This document shows, piece after piece, positions 22,616 to 30,878 of a stretch of 64,000 nt of DNA (the first letter of the stretch is position 1; each line of letters opens with the position of its first letter). Source of the DNA: Diaphorobacter aerolatus (GTDB lineage: Bacteria; Pseudomonadota; Gammaproteobacteria; Burkholderiales; Burkholderiaceae_C); NCBI RefSeq assembly GCF_014489535.1, contig NZ_CP060783.1, forward strand, positions 3,989,501 to 4,053,500, given 5' to 3'. The notes under the pieces are model-generated. The model was not told the origin of the DNA. It made no database searches and saw only the letters and a program-made list of their open reading frames with translations. A program made the position numbers and the translations under genes.

Positions 22616-23524
22616 TCACGACCCGTTCGGTTGTTCGCAGGCGGGCCAAAGGCTGGACTTGATCTGCTTGAGTTCGTCCGCCTGCGCCGTTGTCAGAGTC
22701 TGCACCTGAACGCGCTCCAGATAGGCGATTCGACGCAGCTTGAGCATTGCGTCCGGCGAGGTTTTGAGCGCCAGTTGCAGGTCTGGTTCCATAGTGTGAA
22801 TGGCGATCTGGGCGTCCGCTGACAACACGGTGATCTGCCCGAAAATTCCACCTTTGTAGCTGAAGTCATCGGAATATTTTTCGCCTTTTCGCGGGTCATG
22901 GAAGCAGGGGTCGGTGGGCAGCAGATGGGCCGTCAGGGTTCCGAGCTTGCCTTGAGCAGCGTCGCTTCGCAGGTCCGCATGCACCTCGGCATCCGACAGG
23001 GTCTCCCACAGGATGTCGTTTCTTGCGGTGGCACCCACGTTCAATTCGCGCGCGCGAATGCTCAGCGAAGGCATGTCGGCGGCCGACGCCATCAGCAGAT
23101 GCACCTGGGGCCAGGTCAGTTCGGTAATCGATGCGGGGAGCGTCAGGCTGACAGGGCGGTCGAGAGCGATGAAAGGTTTCTTTTTCTGATCTGCGTTGGA
23201 AGGCGATTCGGCCATTCGGACAAAAACCGTGTCGCCTTCGCGCACCAGAAGCAAGGGCGTGGAGGAATTCTTCATCTCCCTGGCCGTCTGCAGTCGCATG
23301 TCTCCGCTCCAGCCCGCCAACACCAGCGTTGGCCGCGAGTATTGCCATTGGTATGAGGTTTTCACGTCGAAGACCACGCGCTTCACGCCCTGTAGTTCCG
23401 CTGCCTTGAGCGTTTGCAAGGGCCCCGTTTCGCGAGCGGGAGCGTTGTATTGCGCGATCCACACGCCGGCCCAGCCGACAATCACCGCAGCGACGAATAC
23501 GACGGATGCCAGTCGCTGTTTCAT
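22616..23524 (-). CDS. Unknown membrane-anchored protein of an ABC cassette
   Basis: 302 residues with one N-terminal hydrophobic segment (about residues 5-24, QRLASVVFVAAVIVGWAGVW) and the rest apparently periplasmic. No recognised domain; there is a mostly beta-type pattern from residue 35 to 220 (KRVVFDVKTSYQW, VSLTLPASITELTWPQVHLL). Two cysteines only (PCFHD, PACEQP). Its ATG overlaps the stop of the upstream permease gene by 4 bp, so it is the third gene of an ATPase-permease-anchored protein operon. It may be the extracytoplasmic partner of that transporter; this rests on position alone. Confidence 0.75.
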   Translation of the reverse strand: MKQRLASVVFVAAVIVGWAGVWIAQYNAPARETGPLQTLKAAELQGVKRVVFDVKTSYQWQYSRPTLVLAGWSGDMRLQTAREMKNSSTPLLLVREGDTVFVRMAESPSNADQKKKPFIALDRPVSLTLPASITELTWPQVHLLMASAADMPSLSIRARELNVGATARNDILWETLSDAEVHADLRSDAAQGKLGTLTAHLLPTDPCFHDPRKGEKYSDDFSYKGGIFGQITVLSADAQIAIHTMEPDLQLALKTSPDAMLKLRRIAYLERVQVQTLTTAQADELKQIKSSLWPACEQPNGS

Positions 23525-24396
23525 GTGAGATCCCGTTCGCGCAATGCCAGATAAGCGGACCACCAGACAAGCGCGGGAGTACCCAGCCAGAACAAGAGAT
23601 TGGAGACGATGGTGGAGGCGTTAAGGTCCACACGTCGCGAACCGTCGATCCAGTGCGTCAGCGCCCCGGTTTCACCATCGGTGAACATGCTCAGCGACAA
23701 CACGAACAGTGAAAGAATCAGCAGGATGAAGGCGAGCGCCAGCGTCTTGAACGGCGCGGCGTGGCGAAATCGCACGAGCGCGAAGGCTCCAAAGCCAGCG
23801 ATGACGGTGTAGAACCACTGGAACATCCATTGAGACGACGCGTCGATTTGCGACCTGTCGTCGGCGCGGAGGAACGGCAGGTAGACGTGAAACCCAGCCG
23901 ACTGGCTGGTGATCGCGTTAGGCGTGATGAGGCGCGCTTTCGCATGATTCGCCGACTCCAGCATTGCGACGAAGCCATTGAGCGGCACGGTGGCCAGCAG
24001 ATAGACCACGGTGTAGGCCAACGGAAAAGCCACCAGCATCAGCAAGGCCGCATGCAGCCATTTTTCGAATGTGGATGCGGGACGCATCAGCATCAGCAGG
24101 CCCGATCCCTGTTTGTACATGGGCGCGTGCAGCACGAACATGAACGGGATGCCGAAGATGCACAGGAAGACGTTGTACCAGCCTTGCTGCGTGCTGACGT
24201 CCATAGGGCGCATTTTGCCCAGCACGAACTGCGCCCAGCCATGCAGCAACAACTGCACGACGAGCGCAATCAGCAGCACTGCGGCATAGATTCGCCAGCG
24301 CTCGGCAAAATCCACCCTTGCAAGTGCCGCGAAGCGCGACCAGCGAAAGTGACTGCCTTTGCCTGTGGCTGTGTGTCTGGCCTGTGGGTTCTTCAA
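23521..24396 (-). CDS. ABC transporter membrane subunit (putative)
   Basis: 291 residues with about six hydrophobic segments (around residues 38-58, 88-108, 130-155, 210-228, 235-255 and 270-288), in the arrangement of ABC-2-type permeases; a polar loop of about 40 residues lies between the third and fourth. No family motif is recognised by eye. It overlaps the ATPase gene upstream and the anchored protein downstream by 4 bp each, which strongly supports one complex. The substrate is unknown. Confidence 0.75.
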   Translation of the reverse strand: MKNPQARHTATGKGSHFRWSRFAALARVDFAERWRIYAAVLLIALVVQLLLHGWAQFVLGKMRPMDVSTQQGWYNVFLCIFGIPFMFVLHAPMYKQGSGLLMLMRPASTFEKWLHAALLMLVAFPLAYTVVYLLATVPLNGFVAMLESANHAKARLITPNAITSQSAGFHVYLPFLRADDRSQIDASSQWMFQWFYTVIAGFGAFALVRFRHAAPFKTLALAFILLILSLFVLSLSMFTDGETGALTHWIDGSRRVDLNASTIVSNLLFWLGTPALVWWSAYLALRERDLT

Positions 24397-25274
24397 TCCC
24401 GCTCTCCCGCGACGGCCAGCATCTGTTGAGGATTCAGGCTCAGCGCCTTGTAGATCAGTTCGAGTTGCAAGGGCGTTGCCGGAAAATCCGCTGCCAAGGC
24501 ATCACGCCGCGCAAGCCAGGCGATCTGCGTGCCCAGCGGCTCGGTGTAGAGCAGCGCGTCCTGATCGGGGAGTTCGTCTGCGGACGCGGCCACGCCCATG
24601 GCGAGATCATCAGCGAGTCGCTGCATGTCCGAAGAAAGCCGCAGCGCGCCGCCGTCGATGAACCAGATGTGACGGATGATGCTTTCCAGATCGTGGGCCT
24701 GATGTGTGCTGATCAGCACGATGCGCGTGGCATGCTCCGGCCGCAGCATCAGTTCCTTGAACTGCATGCGGCTTTCGATGTCGAGGCCATTCGTCGGCTC
24801 ATCCATGAGCAGCACCGGCGTGCGCGTTGCGAGCGCAAACGCAATCGTGGCCTTCTTCTTCTGACCCAGGCTCATCTGCGAGAAACGTTGATCGTGAGGC
24901 ACTTGCAAGTCCGCGAGATATTCACGGAACAACGCTGCATCGAACGCCGGATAGAACACGCCCTGGTTGCGCATCAGCGCCTCGGGCTTCAGATTGGGCA
25001 GATGAAATTCCTCGGGCAGGAGATAGACCTGCGCGAGAAATTCCGCAGCGCGCTGGCGTGGCGTGTAACCCAGCACGCTGATCGCGCCGGCCTCGGGCGT
25101 GAGCAAACCGCAGAGGAGCTTCAGCAGCGTCGATTTCCCGGTGCCATTGCGCCCGAACAGCCCGTAGACGCCGGGCGCACCGATGTGCGCATTCAAGCGG
25201 TCGAACAGCGGCGTCTTGTAGCCGAATTGCAGATCGCTGACGCGTATCTCCGCCGCGAGCGGGTTATCTCCCAT
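24393..25274 (-). CDS. ABC transporter ATP-binding protein
   Basis: 293 residues. Complete nucleotide-binding domain: Walker A GRNGTGKST, signature SLGQKKKATIAFAL, Walker B VLLMDEPTNGLD and switch histidine in ISTHQAHDL. The signature is of the SLGQKKK form seen in YtrB-like or bacitracin/antibiotic-type export ATPases. The C-terminal 80 residues are an extra domain of unknown role. First gene of the three-gene minus-strand cassette. No GntR-type regulator, usual for YtrB systems, is adjacent. Confidence 0.93.
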   Translation of the reverse strand: MGDNPLAAEIRVSDLQFGYKTPLFDRLNAHIGAPGVYGLFGRNGTGKSTLLKLLCGLLTPEAGAISVLGYTPRQRAAEFLAQVYLLPEEFHLPNLKPEALMRNQGVFYPAFDAALFREYLADLQVPHDQRFSQMSLGQKKKATIAFALATRTPVLLMDEPTNGLDIESRMQFKELMLRPEHATRIVLISTHQAHDLESIIRHIWFIDGGALRLSSDMQRLADDLAMGVAASADELPDQDALLYTEPLGTQIAWLARRDALAADFPATPLQLELIYKALSLNPQQMLAVAGERD

Positions 25275-25412
25275 GGGGTCCTTGTCTTTGAGTGCCTGAG
25301 CAGTGGATTGCCAGCCAGCATTCTAGGTAGTCGCGAGAAATTCTCCATCCCGACAGGCGGTTGCGCGCGATGCGCTACAGTCCATGCCTTCTTGAGACAC
25401 CGGGGAACGGGT

Positions 25413-26081
25413 TTGGAAATCGTCAGTTTTTTGATCGACTTCATCTTGCACATCGACAGGCATCTTGAAGCGTTTGTGATCAGTTATGGGCCATGGGTCT
25501 ATGCGCTGTTGTTCATCATCGTGTTCGTGGAAACGGGCGTGGTGATCATGCCGTTCCTGCCGGGTGATTCGCTGCTGTTCATCGTCGGTGCGATGTGTGG
25601 TGCGGGGCTCATGCACTATTCGATTGCCGTGCCGATCCTGCTGGCGGCGGCGATTCTCGGCGACCAGTGCAACTATTCGATAGGGCGTTATCTGGGGCCG
25701 AAGGTATTCCAGTGGGAGGATTCGCGCTGGTTCAACAAGCGGGCGTTCGATCAGGCGCACAGCTTCTATGAACGCTACGGCGGCGTCACCATCATTCTGG
25801 CGCGCTTCATGCCGTTCATTCGCACCTTCGCTCCGTTCGTGGCAGGGGTGGCGCACATGACACGCGCGAAATTCACGATGTTCAACGTGGTGGGCGCGCT
25901 GATCTGGGTGATCGGCATCGTGTCCGCCGGTTATTTCTTCGGCAATCTGGAATGGGTGAAAGCCAACCTCGAGAAGATCATCTGGGGTCTGATCCTGATT
26001 CCGGGCCTGATCGCCATCTTCGGCGCATGGAAGGCCGGGCGCGCGGAAAAGCAACGCGCTGCATCGTCGCCACAGCCCTGA
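25413..26081 (+). CDS. DedA family membrane protein
   Basis: 222-residue SNARE-associated/DedA-type protein. Typical sequence: FVETGVVIMPFLPGDSLLFIVGAM, GDQCNYSIGRYLG, and the conserved RFMPFIRTFAPFVAGVAHM. Family members act as lipid flippases (undecaprenyl phosphate or phosphatidylethanolamine) in the inner membrane. I chose the TTG at 25413 because protein similarity begins there (LEIVSFLIDFILHIDRH), with CGGGGAA just upstream; the open frame farther 5' is antisense to the ABC ATPase and not coding. Confidence 0.9.
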   Translation: MEIVSFLIDFILHIDRHLEAFVISYGPWVYALLFIIVFVETGVVIMPFLPGDSLLFIVGAMCGAGLMHYSIAVPILLAAAILGDQCNYSIGRYLGPKVFQWEDSRWFNKRAFDQAHSFYERYGGVTIILARFMPFIRTFAPFVAGVAHMTRAKFTMFNVVGALIWVIGIVSAGYFFGNLEWVKANLEKIIWGLILIPGLIAIFGAWKAGRAEKQRAASSPQP

Positions 26082-26112
26082 ACGCAACCGCCTCCTCAGA
26101 GCAGGCCCCATG

Positions 26113-26152
26113 CAAAGCCCCTGACGCCGCGTGTGCAGCGTCAGGGGCTTTG
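26113..26152. terminator. Strong bidirectional terminator
   Basis: Perfect 14-bp stem AAAGCCCCTGACGC / GCGTCAGGGGCTTT with a loop of about 10 nt, T-rich on the 3' side in plus orientation and A-rich flank in the other. It lies between the convergent DedA gene and the glycine-zipper lipoprotein gene and can serve both. Confidence 0.9.
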
Positions 26153-26189
26153 TTCGATGAATGCCAGCCGCAGTGACTGGCAGGGCCTA

Positions 26190-26435
26190 TCAGTAACCGT
26201 AGCCGCGACGGTCGTAGTCGTGATTTCGGCCGACCTGGTTGCCGATCAGCGCACCAGCGGCAGCGCCGCCAACGGTTCCAATCGTGTTGCCAAAGACGGC
26301 ATTGCCGACGAGACCGCCCGCTACCGCGCCGACGCCGGTCCCGACCTGTGCATTCGTGGGATTCGAGGAGCAACCGACCAGGCTGAGTGTGGCTGCGCAA
26401 ATTGCGGTGGAAATGATGATGCGGATGTTTTTCAT
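26190..26435 (-). CDS. Glycine-zipper lipoprotein (OsmB-like)
   Basis: 81 residues. Signal sequence with lipobox LSLVGC; Cys about residue 22 is the lipidated first residue. The mature protein has the glycine-zipper pattern GTGVGAVAGGLVGNAVFG...GGAAAGALIGNQVG and a Tyr/Arg/Asp-rich tail. The family is envelope-associated and often stress-induced. Start chosen at the ATG that begins the signal peptide, with AGAGGT upstream. Confidence 0.85.
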   Translation of the reverse strand: MKNIRIIISTAICAATLSLVGCSSNPTNAQVGTGVGAVAGGLVGNAVFGNTIGTVGGAAAGALIGNQVGRNHDYDRRGYGY

Positions 26436-26627
26436 GTCAGTACCTCTTTCTCTGGAAGCGATGAACCGGTGCATCAATGGAATTTGCGTCACCGTTCAAT
26501 GGGACAGGAAACCGATCCTGCCTGTCCCTATTCAACGTCCTGAGCGTGTGCGTGGCCGACAGTGGCGGGTGTCGATCCTGTAGGACTGCTACCCGGATAC
26601 CGGTGGTGACCGGCATGCCGGGTTTCT

Positions 26628-28128
26628 TTACACGGAGCGGCTGCGCGCGAGCGGTGGGTTCTTCGCGAAGTAGCGCGTGATGCCACGCATGAGTGCCTCG
26701 GCGAGCTGGTTCTGGTAGGCCGAGGAGCGCAGCTTGGCCTCTTCATCCGGATTGCTGATGAAGGCCGTCTCCACGAGCACGCTGGGAATGTCCGGTGCCT
26801 TGAGCACGGCGAACCCGGCCTGCTCCACGCGCGGCTTGTGCAGCTTGGCGAAGCCGCCGATCTCGCCGAGCAACACGGAGCCGAGCTTCAGGCTGTCGTT
26901 GATCTGCGCGGTGGTACTCATGTCGAGCAAGGCTTTCTGCACATGCTGGTCCTGCGAGGTCACGTTCATTCCGCCGATCAAATCGGACTCGTTTTCCTTG
27001 TTGGCGAGCCAGCGCGCGGCGGAACTCGAAGCGCCGCGTTCGCTCAGCGCAAACACGCTTGCGCCCTTGGCCGCGGGCGTGGTGAACGCATCGGCGTGGA
27101 TGCTCACGAACAGGTCGGCCTGCACGCGACGGGCCTTTTCCACGCGCGTGCCGAGTGGAACGAAAAAATCCGCGTCACGCGTCAGAAAGGCGCGCATCGG
27201 ATTGCCGCCGATGACGGTCGCGTTGATGCGGTCGCGCAGCAGGTGAGCGATGCGCAGCACCACGTCTTTCTCGCGCGTGCCATTCGGGCCGATGGCCCCG
27301 GGGTCTTCGCCGCCGTGGCCGGGATCGAGCGCAACAATGATCAGGCGGTCGGTAGCGCGCGGCGCGGTCGGTGCCCTGACTGGCGCAGGCGCGCGGGGCG
27401 GGGAGGCGCGGGCGGTGGCGGCGCGGCGGCAACCACGGCCGGGGCGGGAGGCGGGGCCGCTGGCACGGGTATCGGCAGGGGCAGCGGAGCGGGCGGCGGG
27501 GTGCAACCGCCACGACCGGGCGATCCTGCAGCGGCTTTTCGTTGCGCTGCGCGATCAGGTCACCGAGCGGATCGACCGGCGGCGTGTCGGCCGGCTTGTT
27601 GATCGGCGCCGGGGCCTGAGCAACAGTGGCCTTGGGATCGTTCAAACGCTCGGCGATCAATTCTTCGAGTGGATCGCGCTCCTGTGCGGGATAGAGGTCA
27701 AACACCAATCGATGCTTGTACGCAGCCACGGGCGAGAGCGTGAACACCTGGGGACGCGCCGCATGTTTGAGATCCATGACCATGCGCACCACGCCGGGCG
27801 CATTCTGGCCCACGCGAATTCCGGCGATGTTCGGGTCATCGGCACGCACCTTGGCCACCAGTTCCCTGAGCTGCGGATTCAGGTCGATGCCCTCGATGTC
27901 CACGGCCAGCCGTGGCGGCGTCTCGACGAAGGTGTGTTTGGTGACGAGCTTGGTGTCGGATTCGATGGTGACGCGTGAATAGTCCTGAGCGGGCCAGACG
28001 CGCACTGCCACGATCGACGCGCCGCGCGCGATCTGTTGTGCGCCAAGCAGCAGCACGACGGTCCCTGCCTTGAGCAATGTCCGGCGGGATGCAGAAGAGG
28101 CCTTGTCGGTGGGCGACTCGTCATTCAC
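26628..28128 (-). CDS. amiC: N-acetylmuramoyl-L-alanine amidase, AmiC type (two apparent frameshifts)
   Basis: Periplasmic peptidoglycan hydrolase that splits septal wall. N-terminal twin-arginine signal (ASSASRRTLLKAGTVVLLLG), an AMIN domain (about residues 38-150, SIVAVRVWPAQDYSRVTIES), a Pro/Ala-rich linker, then the Amidase_3 catalytic domain: ALDPGHGGEDPGA (zinc His and Glu), VSIHADA, and a closing VLVETAFISNPDEE. In the linker the frame changes twice (about 27498-27501 and 27395-27403), both in G runs; adding one base to each gives a continuous Pro-rich linker and about 500 residues. GTG start at 28128 has AAAGGAC upstream. It follows tsaE, the usual order. Confidence 0.92.
27395..27501 (-). 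other. Two frameshift sites in the amiC linker
   Basis: Between these positions neither flanking frame looks natural, but the third frame reads a Pro/Ala linker (PPPAPLPLPIPVPAAPPPAP). One missing base in the run 27498-27501 and one in the runs at 27395-27403 would connect all three. The region is very GC-rich. Confidence 0.7.
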
Positions 28129-28189
28129 GAGAGGTCCTTTATGTGTGGCACTGAGCGGTGGTGTCATGCGAGTGTGAGTCTCGGCTTCT

Positions 28190-28735
28190 TCATATGTTCA
28201 AACCCTGGAGCAGATTTCTGCCCGAAACTGTTCGAGCCTCGAGCGTAACGCGTCGTTTCTGATCGTCCAACGCTTCAATGTAAATAGCTATATCGGCTGT
28301 CGGGATTAGCGAGCCGGCTTTTTCAGGCCATTCGGCGAGCTTGAGACCGTCGCTCGCAAAGATATCGCGAAAGCCCGCATCCTCCCATTCACGCGGATCG
28401 TTGAAGCGGTAGAAGTCGAAATGCCAGATGTTCAGGCTGTTCGCCTCATGCGGTTCGACCACGGCATAGGTGGGACTTTTGATACGACCTGTTACTCCCA
28501 AAGCGCGCAAAAGATGCCGCACAAAGCTTGTCTTTCCCGCACCGAGATCGCCGTGCAGCGTGATGAAGGCGTTGCGCAACTCGGGGCGGGCCGCCACTTG
28601 ACGCGCGAATGCCTCGGTCTCGGACTCGCTGGCCCAATGCGATTGCGTGCGCGCCAACGCGGCGTGCGGGCTATTTTCCGCAGGCGTGGATGCGCTTGTT
28701 TCTACAATTTGCGGGTGATGTGGTGCAGCAGTCAA
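28190..28735 (-). CDS. tsaE: tRNA threonylcarbamoyladenosine ATPase TsaE
   Basis: Small P-loop ATPase required for t6A modification of ANN-decoding tRNAs. Walker A GDLGAGKTSFVRHLLRALG, then SPTYAVVEPH and the DFYRFNDPREWEDAGF block with the conserved Asp and Glu, and LAEWPEKAGSLIP. There is no ATG in the plausible start region; a TTG at 28735 with GAGGAACGAG upstream gives 181 residues and is the best choice, but it would overlap the divergent queG start by 18 bp. The start is therefore uncertain. Confidence 0.88.
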   Translation of the reverse strand: MTAAPHHPQIVETSASTPAENSPHAALARTQSHWASESETEAFARQVAARPELRNAFITLHGDLGAGKTSFVRHLLRALGVTGRIKSPTYAVVEPHEANSLNIWHFDFYRFNDPREWEDAGFRDIFASDGLKLAEWPEKAGSLIPTADIAIYIEALDDQKRRVTLEARTVSGRNLLQGLNI

Positions 28736-29794
28736 CTCGTTCCTCAAATTCAGCTCTGGGCTCGCGAACTGGGATTTTCCCAAATTGGCGTGGCAGGCGT
28801 GGATTTGTCGTCTTCTGAACACGGTTTGCTCGAATGGCTTGCGAACGGATTTCATGGTGACATGCATTACATGCAGGTACACGGACTCAAGCGTGCGCGA
28901 CCGGCGGAACTGGTTCCCGGCACGGTCAGCGTGATCACGGCGCGCATGGACTACCTGCCCAAAAGCGTTCCCGATGGCTGGCAGGCGATTGAATTCGAGC
29001 GGCTTCGGCGTCCCGAAGAGGCCATCGTGTCGATGTATGCGCGTGGACGGGACTACCACAAGGTACTGCGCGCGCGGCTTCAAAAACTCTCGGACCGGAT
29101 TGCAGAGGCGGTCGGCCCGCTCGGGCATCGCGTGTTCACCGATTCCGCGCCGGTGCTCGAATGCGAACTCGCGAGCCGCAGCGGGCAGGGCTGGCGGGGC
29201 AAGCACACGCTGGTGCTCAATCGCGAGGCCGGGTCGATGTTCTTTCTCGGCGAGATCTATGTCGATCTCGCGCTCGAGCCCACCGCGCCGACGACGCCGC
29301 ACTGCGGCACTTGCACCGCCTGCATGGATGTCTGCCCGACGCAGGCCATCGTCGGTGAGCGCATGGTGGACGCGCGGCGCTGCATTTCCTACCTGACCAT
29401 CGAGCACGCCGGCTCGATCCCCGAGGCGTTGCGGCCGCTGCTCGCCAACCGCATTTACGGGTGCGACGACTGCCAGCTTACCTGCCCCTGGAACAAGTTC
29501 GCGCAACGCAGCGAGTTGCCGGATTTCGACGTGCGCCCGATGCTCGAAGGCAATTCACTGGTTCATCTTTTTTCGTGGAACGAGGCCGAATTTCTGCGCT
29601 ACACCGAAGGCAGTCCGATTCGGCGCATCGGTCACGAACGCTGGTTGCGCAACATCGCGGTCGCCCTGGGCAATGCCTTGCATCGGCGCGACGATCCGCA
29701 GATTCGCGCCGCGCTGCTCACACGCGCAGCGCACGACAGCGCCATCGTGCGCGAGCATGTGGCCTGGGCGCTGGCGCGTACGGCAGCGGCCTGA
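28718..29794 (+). CDS. queG: Epoxyqueuosine reductase
   Basis: 358-residue cobalamin- and iron-sulfur-dependent enzyme for the last step of queuosine formation in tRNA. Catalytic Asp142 (TDSAPVLE), first cluster ligands Cys196, 199, 202 (CGTCTACMDVCP), second set Cys206, 222, 249, 252, 256 (RRCISYLT; YGCDDCQLTCPWNK), and a HEAT-like C-terminus (ALLTRAAHDSAIVREHVAWAL). Divergent from tsaE, a common pairing in beta-proteobacteria. Confidence 0.96.
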   Translation: MWCSSQLVPQIQLWARELGFSQIGVAGVDLSSSEHGLLEWLANGFHGDMHYMQVHGLKRARPAELVPGTVSVITARMDYLPKSVPDGWQAIEFERLRRPEEAIVSMYARGRDYHKVLRARLQKLSDRIAEAVGPLGHRVFTDSAPVLECELASRSGQGWRGKHTLVLNREAGSMFFLGEIYVDLALEPTAPTTPHCGTCTACMDVCPTQAIVGERMVDARRCISYLTIEHAGSIPEALRPLLANRIYGCDDCQLTCPWNKFAQRSELPDFDVRPMLEGNSLVHLFSWNEAEFLRYTEGSPIRRIGHERWLRNIAVALGNALHRRDDPQIRAALLTRAAHDSAIVREHVAWALARTAAA

Positions 29795-29803
29795 TCGCCC
29801 GGA

Positions 29804-30721
29804 TCACTGCAGCAGGCCGAGCGCAAACGGCAGGCTCAGCACGCCAAGCATCGTCGACAGCGTCACCAATCCCGCGACGTAGGGGCCGTTGAAGCCCATG
29901 CGCGCCGCGAGCACGAAGGCCGAGGGCGCGGTCGGCGAGGCGGAAAACAGGATCAGCACGGTGGTCTGGGCCGGATCGAGCCGGAACGCCCGGGCGAGGC
30001 CGAAGGCCAAGAGCGGCAGAATCAGGTGGCGAATGGACAGCAGTGACACCGTCAGTACCTTGTTGCGCTGGAGTTCGCCAAACTGCAAACCCGCGCCGGC
30101 AGCCATCAGGCCGAGCGCCAGCGACGCCGAACCGATGCGCGTGAAGATCGGTTCGACCAGCTTCGGGATGCTCAACCCCATGAAGTTGCAGGCGAGTCCC
30201 ACGACGGTGGCCACGATGAGCGGATTGCGCACCAGCTCGCCGATGAAGCCGCGATTCGATCCGCGCGACATCGGCCAGACCGCCGCAATATTGAACAGCG
30301 GCACGCAGATGCCGATCACCACCGCCATCATCAACAGGCCCTGCGTGCCGATGAGTCGCTCGGACAGCGCCAGCATGATGTAGGAGTTGAAACGAAACCC
30401 GACCTGTGCGCTGGCCGCGTGATCGCGCCGGTTGATGCGCTTGCCGACCACCGGCAACAGCGGCAGGCAGTACGACATCGCAATCGCCAATGCGCCCATC
30501 AACACGGTGGCGCCGATCAGGCTCGACGCTTCGTGGATCTGGATGGGACTCTTGAGGATCGACTGAAACAGCAGTGTGGGAAACAGCAGGTAGTAGACCA
30601 GCAACTCCACGGACTGCCATACCGGGCGATTGAGCAGCGTGTAGCGGCAGATCAGATACCCGAGAAGGATCAGCGAAAAATCCGGCAGTAGCAGTTGAGC
30701 GTAGTTCACGGCATGCAGCAT
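29804..30721 (-). CDS. AEC family transporter (auxin efflux carrier-like permease)
   Basis: 305 residues with about ten hydrophobic segments in two five-helix halves. Characteristic motifs: VYYLLFPTLLFQSI in helix 2, VGFRFNSYIMLAL, and a C-terminal SASPTAPSAFVLAARMG, the conserved discontinuous-helix region. Bacterial members carry malate, malonate or other organic acids. Convergent with queG (9-bp gap). Substrate not predictable. Confidence 0.92.
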   Translation of the reverse strand: MLHAVNYAQLLLPDFSLILLGYLICRYTLLNRPVWQSVELLVYYLLFPTLLFQSILKSPIQIHEASSLIGATVLMGALAIAMSYCLPLLPVVGKRINRRDHAASAQVGFRFNSYIMLALSERLIGTQGLLMMAVVIGICVPLFNIAAVWPMSRGSNRGFIGELVRNPLIVATVVGLACNFMGLSIPKLVEPIFTRIGSASLALGLMAAGAGLQFGELQRNKVLTVSLLSIRHLILPLLAFGLARAFRLDPAQTTVLILFSASPTAPSAFVLAARMGFNGPYVAGLVTLSTMLGVLSLPFALGLLQ

Positions 30722-30878
30722 AGCCGTATGCCTTGAGCGCTATCAATTGCTTGACATTCCGCGATAGAAATTTGGGGGAAATCCCGAGGGTTCGTGGCGA
30801 AAAAACAAGCCTTCGCGGGCGTTGCTGCGATTAGTATCGCTTCTCAAATCAATGTTTCGAATGTGAGGAGTTACGTAT

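Noticed and set aside
24318-25412. Upstream extension of the DedA reading frame
   Set aside because: Lies entirely opposite the ABC genes; DedA similarity begins at TTG 25413.
28736-29506. N-terminal extension of tsaE on the minus strand
   Set aside because: It would be antisense to queG and adds no known domain; a TsaE of about 180 residues is normal.
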